DNA of 64,000 nt from Byssochlamys sp. IMV 00236 (Eukaryota > Ascomycota > Eurotiomycetes > Eurotiales > Thermoascaceae), in contig MSJH02000546.1 in assembly GCA_001931875.2 (NCBI GenBank), positions 434,001 to 498,000 on the forward strand. The letters run 5' to 3'. The position numbers were made by a program, and so were the translations under genes. The notes under the pieces are model-generated. The model was not told the origin of the DNA. It saw only the letters and a list, made by a program, of their open reading frames with translations, and did no database searches. Positions 23,203 through 34,452 of the stretch are shown in pieces; positions within the stretch are counted from its first letter, which is position 1, and each line of letters begins with the position of its first letter.

Positions 23203-24688
23203 CTACAGATCCCAAAATCTTATAGTCCCATCTGAATCCGGCACAATAGCAAGTCGTTCTGAAGCAACCATCTCAGCACGCGGAAATTTTTCTATCTTGT
23301 CTTGCGCACGCCTTGTGAACTGCTGCTTTAAGTTGGTTTCGAAATCGTACACATTGACTGTCCCTTCACTGATCTGAAAAATGAGCTTCCGCCTGTTCAG
23401 AAATCTGACTCCGCGAACAACTGCGAGGAATCCCATCATAGGATCTTCAAACGCTAGGCTCCATCGCATCTGCTCCTGTCCCGTGTATGGATCCCAGATG
23501 GCAAGGGTGCCTTTGTCGGCTCCGCACGCAATCGCAGCACCATCGATACTCCATGCTATGGACCTTGCCATACGATGAAAGTCAAAGCTAGAGACTGCCC
23601 GCTCAGTGCTTATCTCGTAGATGTGCACTTGGCACTTTGGATTTCCCTGGCTGATGGCAAGGTATTCTCCGTCGGGGGAAAAGGCACCGCACCAAAGTTG
23701 GCCCCCAAACGGGCCCAGCATGTGAAGACAGGCTCCTGAGATGATGTCCCAGATCCGAGCGGTGCCGTCCCACGCAATCGATGCAGCTCGCAGGTTGTCA
23801 GGGGAGATGCCAGTCCATTGTATAGAGTCCGTGTGACCAAGCAGACGGTGTTGCATGGACCTGCTCTCTATACTCCAAATGTTAACACAAGGGAGCAAGC
23901 TCGCTTCACGAGGCTCTCCACCTTCATCTTCATCATTCTGGGTCGTCTGGTTCTGGCTAAGAAAGATCATGGTTTTTCCATCTGGACTGAACGCGGGGCT
24001 GCCGTAATCGCCTAGTTCACCCTTGAAACGAAGATTGCAGGCGGTGTTCTCGCTCGCCTCCATCCTCGAGGACAAGAGTTTCCCGTGCTTGTCTAGTTCC
24101 CATAGGATGACCTCGGGGCTTTCTTCTCCAGATAAATCGTGGCTATCTGATACCAAGAGATAACAACCGTCAACGTAGTTTGCAGAGTCATACATCACGC
24201 TGCTGAATTGGACTGTCTTGACCATCTCACTGTGTCCTTTCAAAACTTGCAGGCGCTCTTGTGTAGCCACTTGATAGACATGAATGTCTTCTCCGACTCC
24301 GATCGCAAGTAGCAGATCATCAGGACTAAGGGCGGGAGTACACTCAATTTTCTGCCGGAGCTGAATCGTAGCCTTCTCTTGGCCCCATTGCTTGGGATGA
24401 CCAGGAGCCCAGGATGCAGGAACTCCGGCTGGTGAAGTGAAATCGTGCTCGAGTGCGTAGGTATACCGTTCGAGGAACTTCTTTTGGTTCATCATCTTTG
24501 CCTCCTGCCTGTGCTGTATAGGTATCCTTGGGATAGCGTATTCCTGGATGAGAGAGCCCGTGAGAGATATTCTCGCTGTTGTCAAAAGTAAACAAGACTT
24601 TGCTCTTGAACTGAACTGCGTTCCTGATCAGCTTCAGCCGCAATTTATACGCGTAGTCATGCCTCCGACCACCGACACGCCTCAACAT
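23203..24688 (-). CDS. WD40 beta-propeller protein with a frameshifted 5' end
   Basis: The main frame, 23203-24585, encodes a WD40 protein. It begins in conserved sequence (ISLTGSLIQEYAIPRIP), continues KKFLERYTYALEHDFTSPAG, and contains at least six repeats, such as IEWTG-like turns, AASIAWDGTARIWDI and the final GTIRFWDL stop. That frame has no ATG before the internal MMNQKK at 24495, which would give 430 residues. A neighbouring frame starts at an ATG at 24688 (MLRRVGGRRHDYAYKLRLKL) and runs into FTFDNSEN, exactly the residues expected before ISLTG. A relic copy near 29.8 kb has ATATAT where this gene has ATAT, so a 2-base deletion near 24570 explains the break. The gene either uses the internal start or is a recent pseudogene. 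The cellular role is unknown. Confidence 0.75.
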
Positions 24689-25748
24689 TGATCCGAAGCG
24701 TTCGTTTCCCTCACGCCCAATTAACAGGTCCGGCCTTCCACCCCTCAATACTCTCGTACTTTCTTCTTGAGGTTGTTAACAGACTCGAAACGTATTTAGC
24801 AGGAGATTACCCGTGCTAGACAGGAGAGCTAATGAAGCATTCTGCCCACCTTATCGCAGGTAAGAAGGGATATTGACCCCGCATCTATGACAATACACCC
24901 CCATCTTACTCTATCCTAGAGGATGTGGTTTTCAGAACGTAACTATAATTATACGGGTGACTATATTCCCTAAAATACGGACGCTCTATAAAAATAAGAA
25001 ATATCACTGATCTAGGGACTGGCCAGCAACAGTTAGCTCACGAGTAACTAGGTAAGTAGGCCCTATGACTGGTAAGACTATAAGATCTTCAACCGGCATA
25101 TCTTCTCGCAAAGACATCGTCCCTCATTAGCTTGCTGTTCTGCGCGCCAGTGGTTTTCTAGCAGACTATCTAGACCTTGAGCCAGGGCAGACAAATGAAA
25201 AGAGGTTAGAACAGCTACTATGAGTCATTATGACTCAAAACAAGTTTGTGTGAAGGTGACCGCTCCCTGTAGGCACTCAGATCCCAACTACTCTATATGA
25301 CATATTGTACAAAGTCACTACTATGGCGAAAATGGTGTCAGCATCCCTAAATATTTATTCTGGTCAAGGAATTTAGTATATACACAAGATCCACCTAATA
25401 TTTCGTACCAGTGCTTCTTATGAGGGCCGTGATAAAGGATAATAGTTACCAGGTTACAGAGATTGCTTAAAACGGGCTAAGTCGTTAAAGTCAAAAGTTT
25501 CGTGAACTATATCTTCCAGTATATTGACCGAGGCTGCCTAGAGACCCAGTTCACTAATCCATGGGAGTCCCAGCCCAATGACTGCTCATTACAGATCACA
25601 TATTCATCTTGACATCACGATCGTAGTACTATCAGCAGTATCATATTCATCATTCTTTCTTTCCCTTTCTTATATCTCCCCATATTATTAGGCCTTTTAA
25701 AAAACGAAGACTACCTATGCTTAACTCTCACGGTTCCTCGATTGAATC
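24689..25748. other. AT-rich intergenic region
   Basis: About 1.06 kb between divergent genes, AT-rich with many stops in all frames. It should carry the F-box gene promoter. Nothing else was recognised. Confidence 0.45.
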
Positions 25749-26901
25749 ATGGATAAGATACCTTATTGTCCTCTATTGTGCTTCATTTGTAGCATAAATA
25801 TTATTCCGGAGAACAATGATAATTCTACTAGCGACGGTCTTCGGAAACATGGATCTCTCGGACTTGAAAATTGCTATGATTTATACGCGGGCTGGTCAAG
25901 TCCTATGCGACTAGGTATATGTTCCCTTGCGATATCCTCTTTTCGTATCCTCTTTTGGACCAATGCGAGGAATAATCCTAACAACACCTACACCAGTTCT
26001 AAAAGATACAAGCGAATCAGAATCATACCGCCTATCCAATCTTTGCAAAATGAAACCAGATGAGGATTGGGATGATGTGTGTTTCGAATATGAGGAAGTC
26101 ATCGACGATCAGACCGCAAGAGAAGAGCAGTTAGCTATTCTCGAAATTGATGGCACAAGTCCTTGTGCGAATCGAAAAAGAGCTTGGCCAGCATCTTTTT
26201 TCAACAACCGAAAGTTCGCGCATCTCAGCCCACAGGCATACCCCATGCACGATTACTGCTGGAGGCTCCTCAAAATGGTAGTTGGAGAGGACGCTGAGGA
26301 TAAACTTGGCTCCATTATCCGATGCCTGGAGAACAAATGGAGTAGGGAGACACTAGCAAACTTGAAAGCTCGCAACAAGTGGACTAACGGCTATGCGTAC
26401 ACTTTATGCAATGATGACCAACGAAAGTCGCATTTCGGAGATAATGTGGAGTATCGAATATCGCTGACCGATCCTGAAGCCGTCCCCGACGTATCGGAGC
26501 TCATCTCAGAAGCCCTTCAGTGCAAAGGTCAACAGAGAAGGAAACCCACAAACGACGTAAGTGATCATATTAATTACAAGCCTTCATACGATGCCTCTCA
26601 TTCCATCTTCCGCAATCTCCCAGATGACATCGTATACATGGTTCTGGATTATCTCCCGGTGAGTGACTGCCAGAGTCTGTTCCCAATTATCGGCTTTATT
26701 CCACCTCAATCATACTGGTATCGCCGTGTGAAGCGCTGGTCTTTCTTCCTTCCCGAGATTCCCAAGATGAAACTCGATAGAGACGTGGATTGGGGATATC
26801 TGGCTCGAAGAATCGAAGCGCTCATGACAGAGTCTCACGGGTTACTAAATAGGCGGCGCATTATCCGCACTATTCTCTCTGTCAAAGAAAAGGTCGTATA
26901 A
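25749..26901 (+). CDS. F-box-like fungal protein
   Basis: Two exons, 25749-25914 and 25997-26901, joined by an 82-base GTATAT...CAG intron, encode 356 residues. The start MDKIPYCPLLCF resembles the cysteine-containing N-terminus of many fungal F-box proteins, and the join reads SSPMRLVLKDTSESES in frame. The middle has QAYPMHDYCWRLLKMVVG, a block typical of this group. Residues 256-295 (FRNLPDDIVYMVLDYLPVSD) are a good F-box, the Skp1-binding helix cluster of SCF ubiquitin ligases. No substrate-binding repeat was recognised after it. A longer single-frame reading from 25927 lacks the first exon and reads through the intron. The target of any SCF complex is unknown. Confidence 0.7.
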
Positions 26902-27439
26902 TCTTCCTCTTATAACTGGAGTATCCGGGTATTGCAATAGTCTTATGCACGTATGTGACGAGTAGACGCATACGGATCAGTCTCTAGGGGGCTTTTGGTA
27001 CTTACTATGGCATATCCACCCTGTACAGGTAATAGACCTGATATCTCGTTGCTGTCTAGATCCTCATCTTCACCAAAAACCAATCTCATCTCGCTGCGAG
27101 GATTATGCTTTAAAATGGGAACCGTCTTCATATGTAGTGGCGAAGCTATCATTCAAATATCAGTAGGACTGCGCCAGTTTGGGTTTTCCTTCTCGTAGAT
27201 CCATACTCACAGCCATAGGAACTTATCCCCAGAAAAGCCAGACTTTCTAGGATTGACTCGGCATAGTGACAGTACTAACTCCGAAGCGGATAACTCTCAT
27301 CTGGGAATGATAATTGGCCATGACGAACCATAAGGTTTCTCTATGAGACTTATCTGCGAAAGTAAATAGAAGGCAAGAAGTTGAACAACTTCTCGAGATG
27401 ATATTGCACTTCTTCGACAGGAAATCTAGACCAGCAGAA
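26902..27439. other. convergent intergenic region
   Basis: 538 bases between convergent stop codons. No coding sequence or notable repeat was seen. Confidence 0.45.
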
Positions 27440-27940
27440 TTACCTTCTTTTGTACTGCCGGACGAAACGGCTAAACATTCTCTTGATCTCAGCTATATCC
27501 CCGTTGGCACAGTCTTTATATCTTGGATAGGATGCGGTGACAGTCCAAGTTAGGACACCCCTGCCAGCACACAATAAAGCTTCGATAGACTGAGCTTGAG
27601 TTTCTGCCAGCATAGCTTTGCAATAGTCGTTTACTTGCTCAAGGTGTCGTGAGTTCGGGATGTCGCTTCTTTGCACCTTCTTGAACTCGCCATAGATGAG
27701 CTTCTTTTTTTCGTTGGTTCGCCGTTCATAGCAGTGGACGACCACGTCCACTCTCTTCCGGTCTCGATCCGCCGGTGATTGCTCCGGAGCACAGTAGATT
27801 TGCTTTGATGCCGGGAACTGCGTCGTTAATATTGCCATCCAGAGGCGAGCCGTATCGGCTTCCAAACCACCTGGTTGTACCTCGTTATAGAGGCGGAGAA
27901 GACCCCTGTTGGTGACAAGTTCTTTAGTGTTTTGAGACAT
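27440..27940 (-). CDS. small PD-(D/E)XK-like protein, function unknown
   Basis: A single-exon frame of 166 residues with an ATG start. The middle reads RKRVDVVVHCYERR then KKLIYGEFKKVQ, placing D65, E85 and K87 in the order and hydrophobic strand context of a PD-(D/E)XK nuclease core. A helix with NDYCKAMLAET and a strand ALLCAGRGVLTWTV follow, as expected for that fold. The protein lacks any other recognisable domain. Fungal genomes contain such proteins both alone and fused to kinase-like or repeat domains. Whether it cleaves nucleic acid is not shown. It sits in the sparse accessory stretch beside a transposition or duplication relic. Confidence 0.6.
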   Translation of the reverse strand: MSQNTKELVTNRGLLRLYNEVQPGGLEADTARLWMAILTTQFPASKQIYCAPEQSPADRDRKRVDVVVHCYERRTNEKKKLIYGEFKKVQRSDIPNSRHLEQVNDYCKAMLAETQAQSIEALLCAGRGVLTWTVTASYPRYKDCANGDIAEIKRMFSRFVRQYKRR

Positions 27941-28526
27941 TTCGAAAAGTGGGAATGTTTTTCAGAGGAAATGTAGTATGTTCTCAAGCAGTGGATTTCA
28001 CGAAGAAGGGTCTTGAAGAAGAGAAAGAGAACGGAAAACGAGGCGGACGAATTGTTCATAGTATATTATCCTGTTGCTCCTTCTACATTTCTGTATATAC
28101 ATCCTCTGCTCCTTCCAATCATGGTGGGGAGTCCTCTCTCAAAGATTATCCGTGGCCAGGAGCAGTGCAGCTGCTTCCAGTTTTGAGCTTGGTAGGAAGC
28201 TGCATCCTGCATGTAAAACGTAATAACAGTATTAACATGAAAGGCCACGAAGAGCACATGAATATATCGAGAGGACAGAGGGTGGTTGACCTGATAGTAA
28301 CATGAGATTCGCAGTCGACGACCAAACATCTGGTACTAAGGGCTTCCCTTGTCAATAGCGTTGTTCTGCACTTCAATGCCGATGAATCAATGGTTCGAAT
28401 TTGGAGCATAAGATATGGTATCTACCAGCACAGAAATACCCTAAATTGCTGAAAGCCCAAGCTTATAAGTCCATCCCCTCAATCTGTCCCTATATCCCGC
28501 TAGATGTAGTCTACGTGGCCCTGATA

Positions 28527-28823
28527 ATGGCCAACACTCAAAGAGCAGTTGTTTCTAGAAGAACAAGCCAAGAAATTGAATGGCGCAGGGAGGACTTCTT
28601 GGTCGTCAATGTTGGTCCTTACTTTGCCGCGAACGAAGTAGTCGCTGGCTTCATGCTCGCATTTGATCCGGAATTGATGGCGTCGCTCTGTGGAGAAGAC
28701 ACTCGTGATTGCCCGGTATTGATTTTACTTTTTTTCTCTCTTCGTATTTTCTCAATTAACCTTCGCCTCCTCTCCTCATTAATGGAAAAGAGGAATAAAA
28801 GCTCCATGGAAGGCAATTTATAA
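28527..28823 (+). CDS. possible short coding fragment
   Basis: An open frame of 98 codons from an ATG, MANTQRAVVSRRTSQEIEWR onward. The first 70 codons look more gene-like than the surroundings (for example DFLVVNVGPYFAANEVVAGF), after which the frame becomes T-rich and hydrophobic from a GTATTG that could be an intron donor. No partner exon or domain was recognised. It may be a small gene, a relic or chance. Confidence 0.22.
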   Translation: MANTQRAVVSRRTSQEIEWRREDFLVVNVGPYFAANEVVAGFMLAFDPELMASLCGEDTRDCPVLILLFFSLRIFSINLRLLSSLMEKRNKSSMEGNL

Positions 28824-29741
28824 TATAATTTTCAATCTTTGTCCTAGAGCTAAGTTCAGGATATTATCTCTTTGAGTTGTCCGAAAGTTTCAATAGCTCT
28901 GCGTTGTTACAAACCTAAAAGGTTTCTATAGTCTCATATGTTGTCCTATCATTAATCGTAAAATCGCAGATTAGGAACAGTTCTCTCGGGTTGACCTATA
29001 TAAGGAAGCCCATTTCCTGTAAATAGACATTGATGTATCATTTTGCCGATTTGCTGGCACAATTCGTCACAGTGTCTTTTTTTTTTCTCTTCTTTGAGTT
29101 CTTAGCTTTTCCCAATCCAAAATGGATAACCATTCATCTCAATCGCCCAGACAATACGCATGGACTGTTCTTGCAAAAGATCTTGGATAGCCATATAATA
29201 TTCATCGTTCGGTTAGTCTGACGCTGCAGTTTTCGACACCGAAGGTCAACTGAGCACTGGGTATCCCTTTGCTTATATCTGATATGGATACGAATCACCG
29301 CGCAAGAGCTCTCTACCAAGTTACAGTATTCCTATAAGGATTGCGGTCAGTACTCATATCAGGGTATATATTGAGAATATCCCGTGAATACAACAGGATA
29401 TAAATAGGGTACAATTTCGCAAAAATCGAGGACAACTGTCGTTTCATCTTCAATGATCTGTTTCTGCCGGGCATTGATACGGTCTTCTGTCCAAAATTAC
29501 TTCAAAGATGCCCAGAAGGTGACATAGTCTTAGTAATCTGTATTTCCAATAGCGTAACTAATGGAAGACCTTAATATGTTTACCTGCTTCCGTAATTATA
29601 TAGGTCTCGTGGTCTTGTGTTTGGCATTATCTATTATTAGTAATTATTAATGAAATATAGTTAATAGACAAGGCCTAGCATAAGAAATAAGATAAGGTAT
29701 AAATTTACCAGCCTTTTGATCGCTTCCGGGCATCTCAATAT

Positions 29742-29885
29742 GTATTTCTGGATGAGAGAGCGCGTAAGAGATATATTCTTGCTGTTGTCAAAAGTAAGCA
29801 AGACTTTTGCTCTTGAATTGAACTGTGTTCCTATTTGGCTTCAGCCGCATTTAATAAGTTCACGTCGTCATGCCTGCCGAGCAGG
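29742..29885 (-). pseudogene. relic of the WD40 gene 5' end
   Basis: Reading the minus strand gives a diverged copy of 24540-24680: VLLTFDNSKNISLTRSLIQK matches FTFDNSENISLTGSLIQEY of the WD40 gene, and the upstream RHD and K-rich segment is recognisable with frameshifts and a TAG. Similarity ends on both sides. Several differences are C-to-T or G-to-A relative to the WD40 gene. This is a truncated, non-functional duplicate lying next to the peptide transporter. Confidence 0.75.
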
Positions 29886-30225
29886 GTGTAGCCCAAAGTT
29901 ACGAGTGGAAATGAGGTCGTCGTTTTTCGGCGTCAATTTCACAGGTCCTCATAGTATATATGTAATTGTGGGCTTGCATGATGGGTATTTTATTTCATTC
30001 GATTCAACATGTACTCATAAATCAAGAATATACAGACGGGAGAGAAGAAGAGGAAGCTACAATGCCCCGAGAGAAGAAAAAGGAAAAAGAAAGGGTCGTT
30101 AAATCACTCAGCATCGTCTTCTTGCCTTTCCACATCATTCGTTAATGGGATTCTTATTGTCAGAATATTTCTTCCCTCGTACAGCATCTTTTTTCTTTTC
30201 TTTTCTTTTTTTTCTTTTTCATAAT

Positions 30226-32437
30226 TTAAACCTTCTCATCCTGTGATTGGTTACCACGACCAAGGAACTTGGACTCCTCAAGGTTGTTAAGCTGGTCTTC
30301 TTGTTTATCGAGACTGTAGTTGGTGATATAGAATAGGGTGCCGCCAACAAAGGCAAGCACCGCCACGAAGCCGTAGTTCCAGATCAGAAGAGGATCAGCG
30401 GATAGAGAGACGAGAGCTTGAGCAATGGCAGAGGAGATGGCGTTCATGAAGAGAAACAGTGATTGGACTGTTGTAGGAAGAAATATCGTCAGTGGGAGGC
30501 AAGAAAAAAAAAGCAGGGAGGAAATGGATAATCACGAACCCAAACTCTTCATATTCTTGGGAGCCTTGGTGTAGGCATATTCGTATCCGGTGATTGCGGC
30601 GAAGATTTCGGAGAATGCAATCAGCACATACGGTATGGCCTGCACCCAAACGTTGATCGGGGCAGTCTCTTTACAGCTACTCGCCTGGCTCCCACACGGG
30701 CTCGTCTTGTAGATGTAGTACTGGATGACCGCGGCGGATATCATGGCACTAGTAGCCATCATGTATCCAACGAAAATCTTCTTCAGTGGAGTGAAGGTGA
30801 ATCCCAGTTTGCGGATACCCGGATAGCCAAAGTGGTCCATGATCGGGATGAAGATGATCAGAGCAAGGGGGTCCAGATTGCTGATAATGTCGTTGGGAGC
30901 GCCGTCCAGCTGCATCGTAGCAGCTTGAGACGTCAGATTACCCGTCATTTGGCCGTATGTCAACCCTAACGTTGCGTTAGTCTGTTTCTTAAGCTGTCCG
31001 ACAAGTGTCTGAGCCGGACTTACAGTATATTGGGTACCAGAGAAAAACGGCACAAGCCTTAAGTGCACGCCGCACCTCGTCAACCCATTGGTCGTCGAAG
31101 GTCATCCACTGTGGCCTGTCCTCAATCTTGCTAGGCTTGACGCGTTCCCAGAAATCGTCACCGCGGACATTCTTGATCCTGTTTCAGAAGTTTAGTCATA
31201 CTTCGCCATAGTTAACTATCACGTAGCTAATAATTCAAGAGGTAATCATACTCACAATGTGAACGGATTCCACGACCATTTCCCCTTCAAGGCCAGTGAC
31301 CAGAGCTTCAGAGCCTTCACGACTACAGATCCGGTGGGAGGAGTCACGTCGTACTTGTTACGACACAAAAATAGGACTAGTGGGCAGAAACAAAACATAA
31401 TTGTGGGAAGAAGGAACGAAAGCCAAAATCCAACGTATTTTTCAGCATAGACCATCGCAATAGAGCCGAGCAAAGCACCGACGTTGATCATAAAATAGAA
31501 ATAGAGAAATATCCGAGTAATTGTCTGCGCTGGATCCACAATGACACGCTCGCCAGTCTTGGGAATGACTTTGACCCATAGCCTCGTCTCTTTGTACTGC
31601 TCTGCGATCAAGGGAGCGATGTTTGATCTATAAGCAGAGTTGGTCACAGTTCGGCATGATATTGTATGGGGGGCCGATTTCTTACTTGAAGCCTCCTGCG
31701 CCGATACCGAAGATAACAAGACCAATAGTGAAGCAGGCGATGGCCCCATTAGGATGGACAATAATATCAGGTATCGCAGAGATGATCAGAAGGATGTGGC
31801 CCACCATGGCGAAGCCTATCGATGCCTGGATGGTCTTTAGACGCCCCCAGAACTCGTCCGCAACCCATGCACCGAGAATGGGCGTAAGGTAACACCAGAA
31901 AGTGTTAACTGGGGAGACAAAAGCCTGTCAGCCCACACTCGGAAATGATATATCAGACATCATTGAAGACTCACACATTGTTAACCCAGTGGAAGCTCGC
32001 TGCCCCATGTCTAAAGCGCCAGACTGGCCCTCGAAACCAGCACCTGTTCGTGAACCCGCAGGCAGAGGCTGCTGGATGAAGTTGACGACTGTACGGCATA
32101 GTCAGTAAGTGAAATAACTGATTTTATACACGAGCTACATCATACAAACTGCAGTCGTTCCATAGTACGAGAAACGTTCGCAGAGCTCGACAAAAGCGAC
32201 AGTGTAGGCAGTCCACGGGACCCTGTCAGCGACTCGACGCAAGGCTCGTTTCTCCTCCTCAGTGGGAGCCACCCGACCGTCAGTGAAGGCCTCCTGTTCA
32301 AGTTCTTGGAAGTTAAGGCTAAATCCTTTCTCAGTAATCGTAGCGGTCTTCTCCGAGGCGGGAGTTTCCATGCCCTGTTGAGAAGGGTAGGCCTTGGCCA
32401 CCTCCACGATATCAGAATCTTCTACGCGCGCGCTCAT
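30226..32437 (-). CDS. PTR2-type di/tripeptide transporter (POT family)
   Basis: Seven exons on the minus strand: 32146-32437, 31975-32088, 31686-31908, 31256-31627, 31024-31178, 30540-30965 and 30226-30467, encoding 607 residues. The N-terminus is hydrophilic, then the first helix has FVELCERFSYYGTTAV, the PTR2 signature. The second signature appears as FYFMINVGALLGSIAMVYAE. YWLTYGQMTGNLTSQAATMQ and about twelve membrane helices complete the family pattern, and the cytosolic tail is acidic. Fungal PTR2 proteins import di- and tripeptides with protons across the plasma membrane, usually under nitrogen control. The length is normal and all splice joins restore conserved residues, so the gene looks intact. 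Confidence 0.93.
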
Positions 32438-34452
32438 CGTGACGATTGATCAGAAAGATACTGTCCGGTCTCTGATGGCAGCCGCACGAGGGTAAAATGC
32501 GGCAGGAACATGACACTGCCTGCGGGCTGGCGTTGTAGATATACGGCGGAGATATCTAGAGGGGCGTGTGTCCTGAAGCGCCCTGCAGACGATGTTGCGA
32601 CAGCCAGCACGTAACATCGCAACGCCTCCAATTGCTTAGTTTATCGGGCCAGTGAGTGGACCTCCTTCAACAGGGATGTTCTCCGTTGACAAACATAACT
32701 TGCCATATTAGGACCCAAACGCCAATGATCAACGCTAACGGCGTCTCCTGGGACATGATAGGTGTAACGGCTGGGGTTCATAAGTATGCACGACGCCGTT
32801 GGGACTATGCGGTGCCCATGTCTTCCGCGACCAATATACTCGAAAGTGAATTAACAACATCTTTCGACCTACAGGCACGGGGGTTTTCTCCGCCATTGTC
32901 CAGGTAGATCTCAGTGTTCAAGATTTTCTGGCGTCTAGCACAGCATCAGCTCGCTGTCCTACAAGCTGTCTGATAATATCCACCCCTTGGTCGAGGTTGA
33001 GAGATTAACTGTCATCGCGACTGAGAATGATTAGGATTGGTGTGTGATACTGCATTGACAGGGGACGATTATAACAACTTTGGTTGTTGGATGTGAATGA
33101 ACGACCTTCTCTTATCATAAAAAGACGGAAACAAGAAACCGCATGCGAAAATTCGATCATTTCCAAATAGTATAAGATCTTAATTTGGTTATGAGAGTCA
33201 TCAATTCCTCCGCTGCGGCGCTATCCGGGCGGAGATCTCGCAATATTTGGGCGGGGGTTAGATACACAAGCCAGTACAAGGTACCTATCAACCGAGACTC
33301 GGGGTGGCCGAGGCCTCTCTTGATGCATGCGTGGACATGTTTCTTTGGATTCTAAAATTTATTCTTGGTTTGGCCGTTTCTCCTCACCCCGTAGAGAAGC
33401 GGCATGAGCAGTTGGACTTGTGGGTGATAAGTTAGAGCTGTACGGCGAGTGCACTGCTCGTGCTCCCTCACTAACAACTTAAAAGAGGCAAGGAGGGACA
33501 AACGGTGCGGCGTAGCTACACTACACCAATAGAGTGATATGGCATCAGCATGGGCATTGATAACGCAAAGTGCCATCGCCCAATCAGATGATGGATACCG
33601 AGATCAGTCGATGTAACCATCCGTCTGATAGATCACAGCCAGCGTCGCTCGGCAAGTTGATATAACGGATACTGTAACTCTCATCTCAGGAACCGTTGAT
33701 ATTGGCGTCCAAATGCGTCAGGCTCAAGTATTGCGATGGTCGTGCATACTAACTAGCCATCCCAGAAAGTCAGCGGTCATTGGTCCCAGAAAAGAAGGGT
33801 CAAGGAAGCCCAGCGAGCTCTGCAGATACATAAGGTCATATTGGCAAAAGATTAGGTGAACGGTAGCGCCATATTCATAAGTCCATTAGTTATCATTACC
33901 TGCTGGTGGGTCGCTCATTCTTCTGCTCAGGCCCTTTGGCTACCCAGAGCTTGCGACACATGCTGGCATAGCATCTTGAGTAGGGATCGTCGATCCAACC
34001 TGGTGGTACAGTACAAAACGTGACAGTCGAGCAAGATGTCTGCGATGTCTGCCGTCAGAATAAACAGAAACACCCGGAACACGATGACTGGTTGACTCCC
34101 TAGCTTTCCCGCTGGCTGAATTTTAGCTCACCGTGGCTTGTATTTGGCTCTCGCTGGATACGAGGCCACATGTCGCAACTCTGGATAAGGGTCACGTGAT
34201 ATCAAATCGGCCAGTTGTGTTCCAAAATCGGCGATAGTATAATAATATATACTATATACACTGGTAAATATAAGATTTGGATTACACTCGTTTGTCTTAT
34301 CGGGGGATTTCCTTGCGCATATACGATAAGTAGCCTCAGGTACCAGTGTGCCCAACCACTTCCGTGTCATTTGCCGAATGACAACCAGGCCCAGGTCCTG
34401 CAGAACAATAGCAGTGCAGATGCAACTCAAAGCAGTTTGAAGTTGAAAGCGA
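32438..34452. other. intergenic, promoter of the peptide transporter
   Basis: About 2 kb upstream of the transporter and downstream of the thioesterase gene. It contains scattered GATA-type words but no supported gene; short frames at 33352-33576 and 34128-34484 have no homology that I recognise. Confidence 0.45.

Larger units (their letters stand above)
27941..30225. other. AT-rich intergenic region with gene relics
   Basis: About 2.3 kb. It holds a possible short coding fragment (28527-28823) and a decayed copy of the WD40 gene 5' end (29742-29885), listed separately. The rest is AT-rich with short pyrimidine runs next to the transporter stop codon (30190-30220). Confidence 0.5.
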
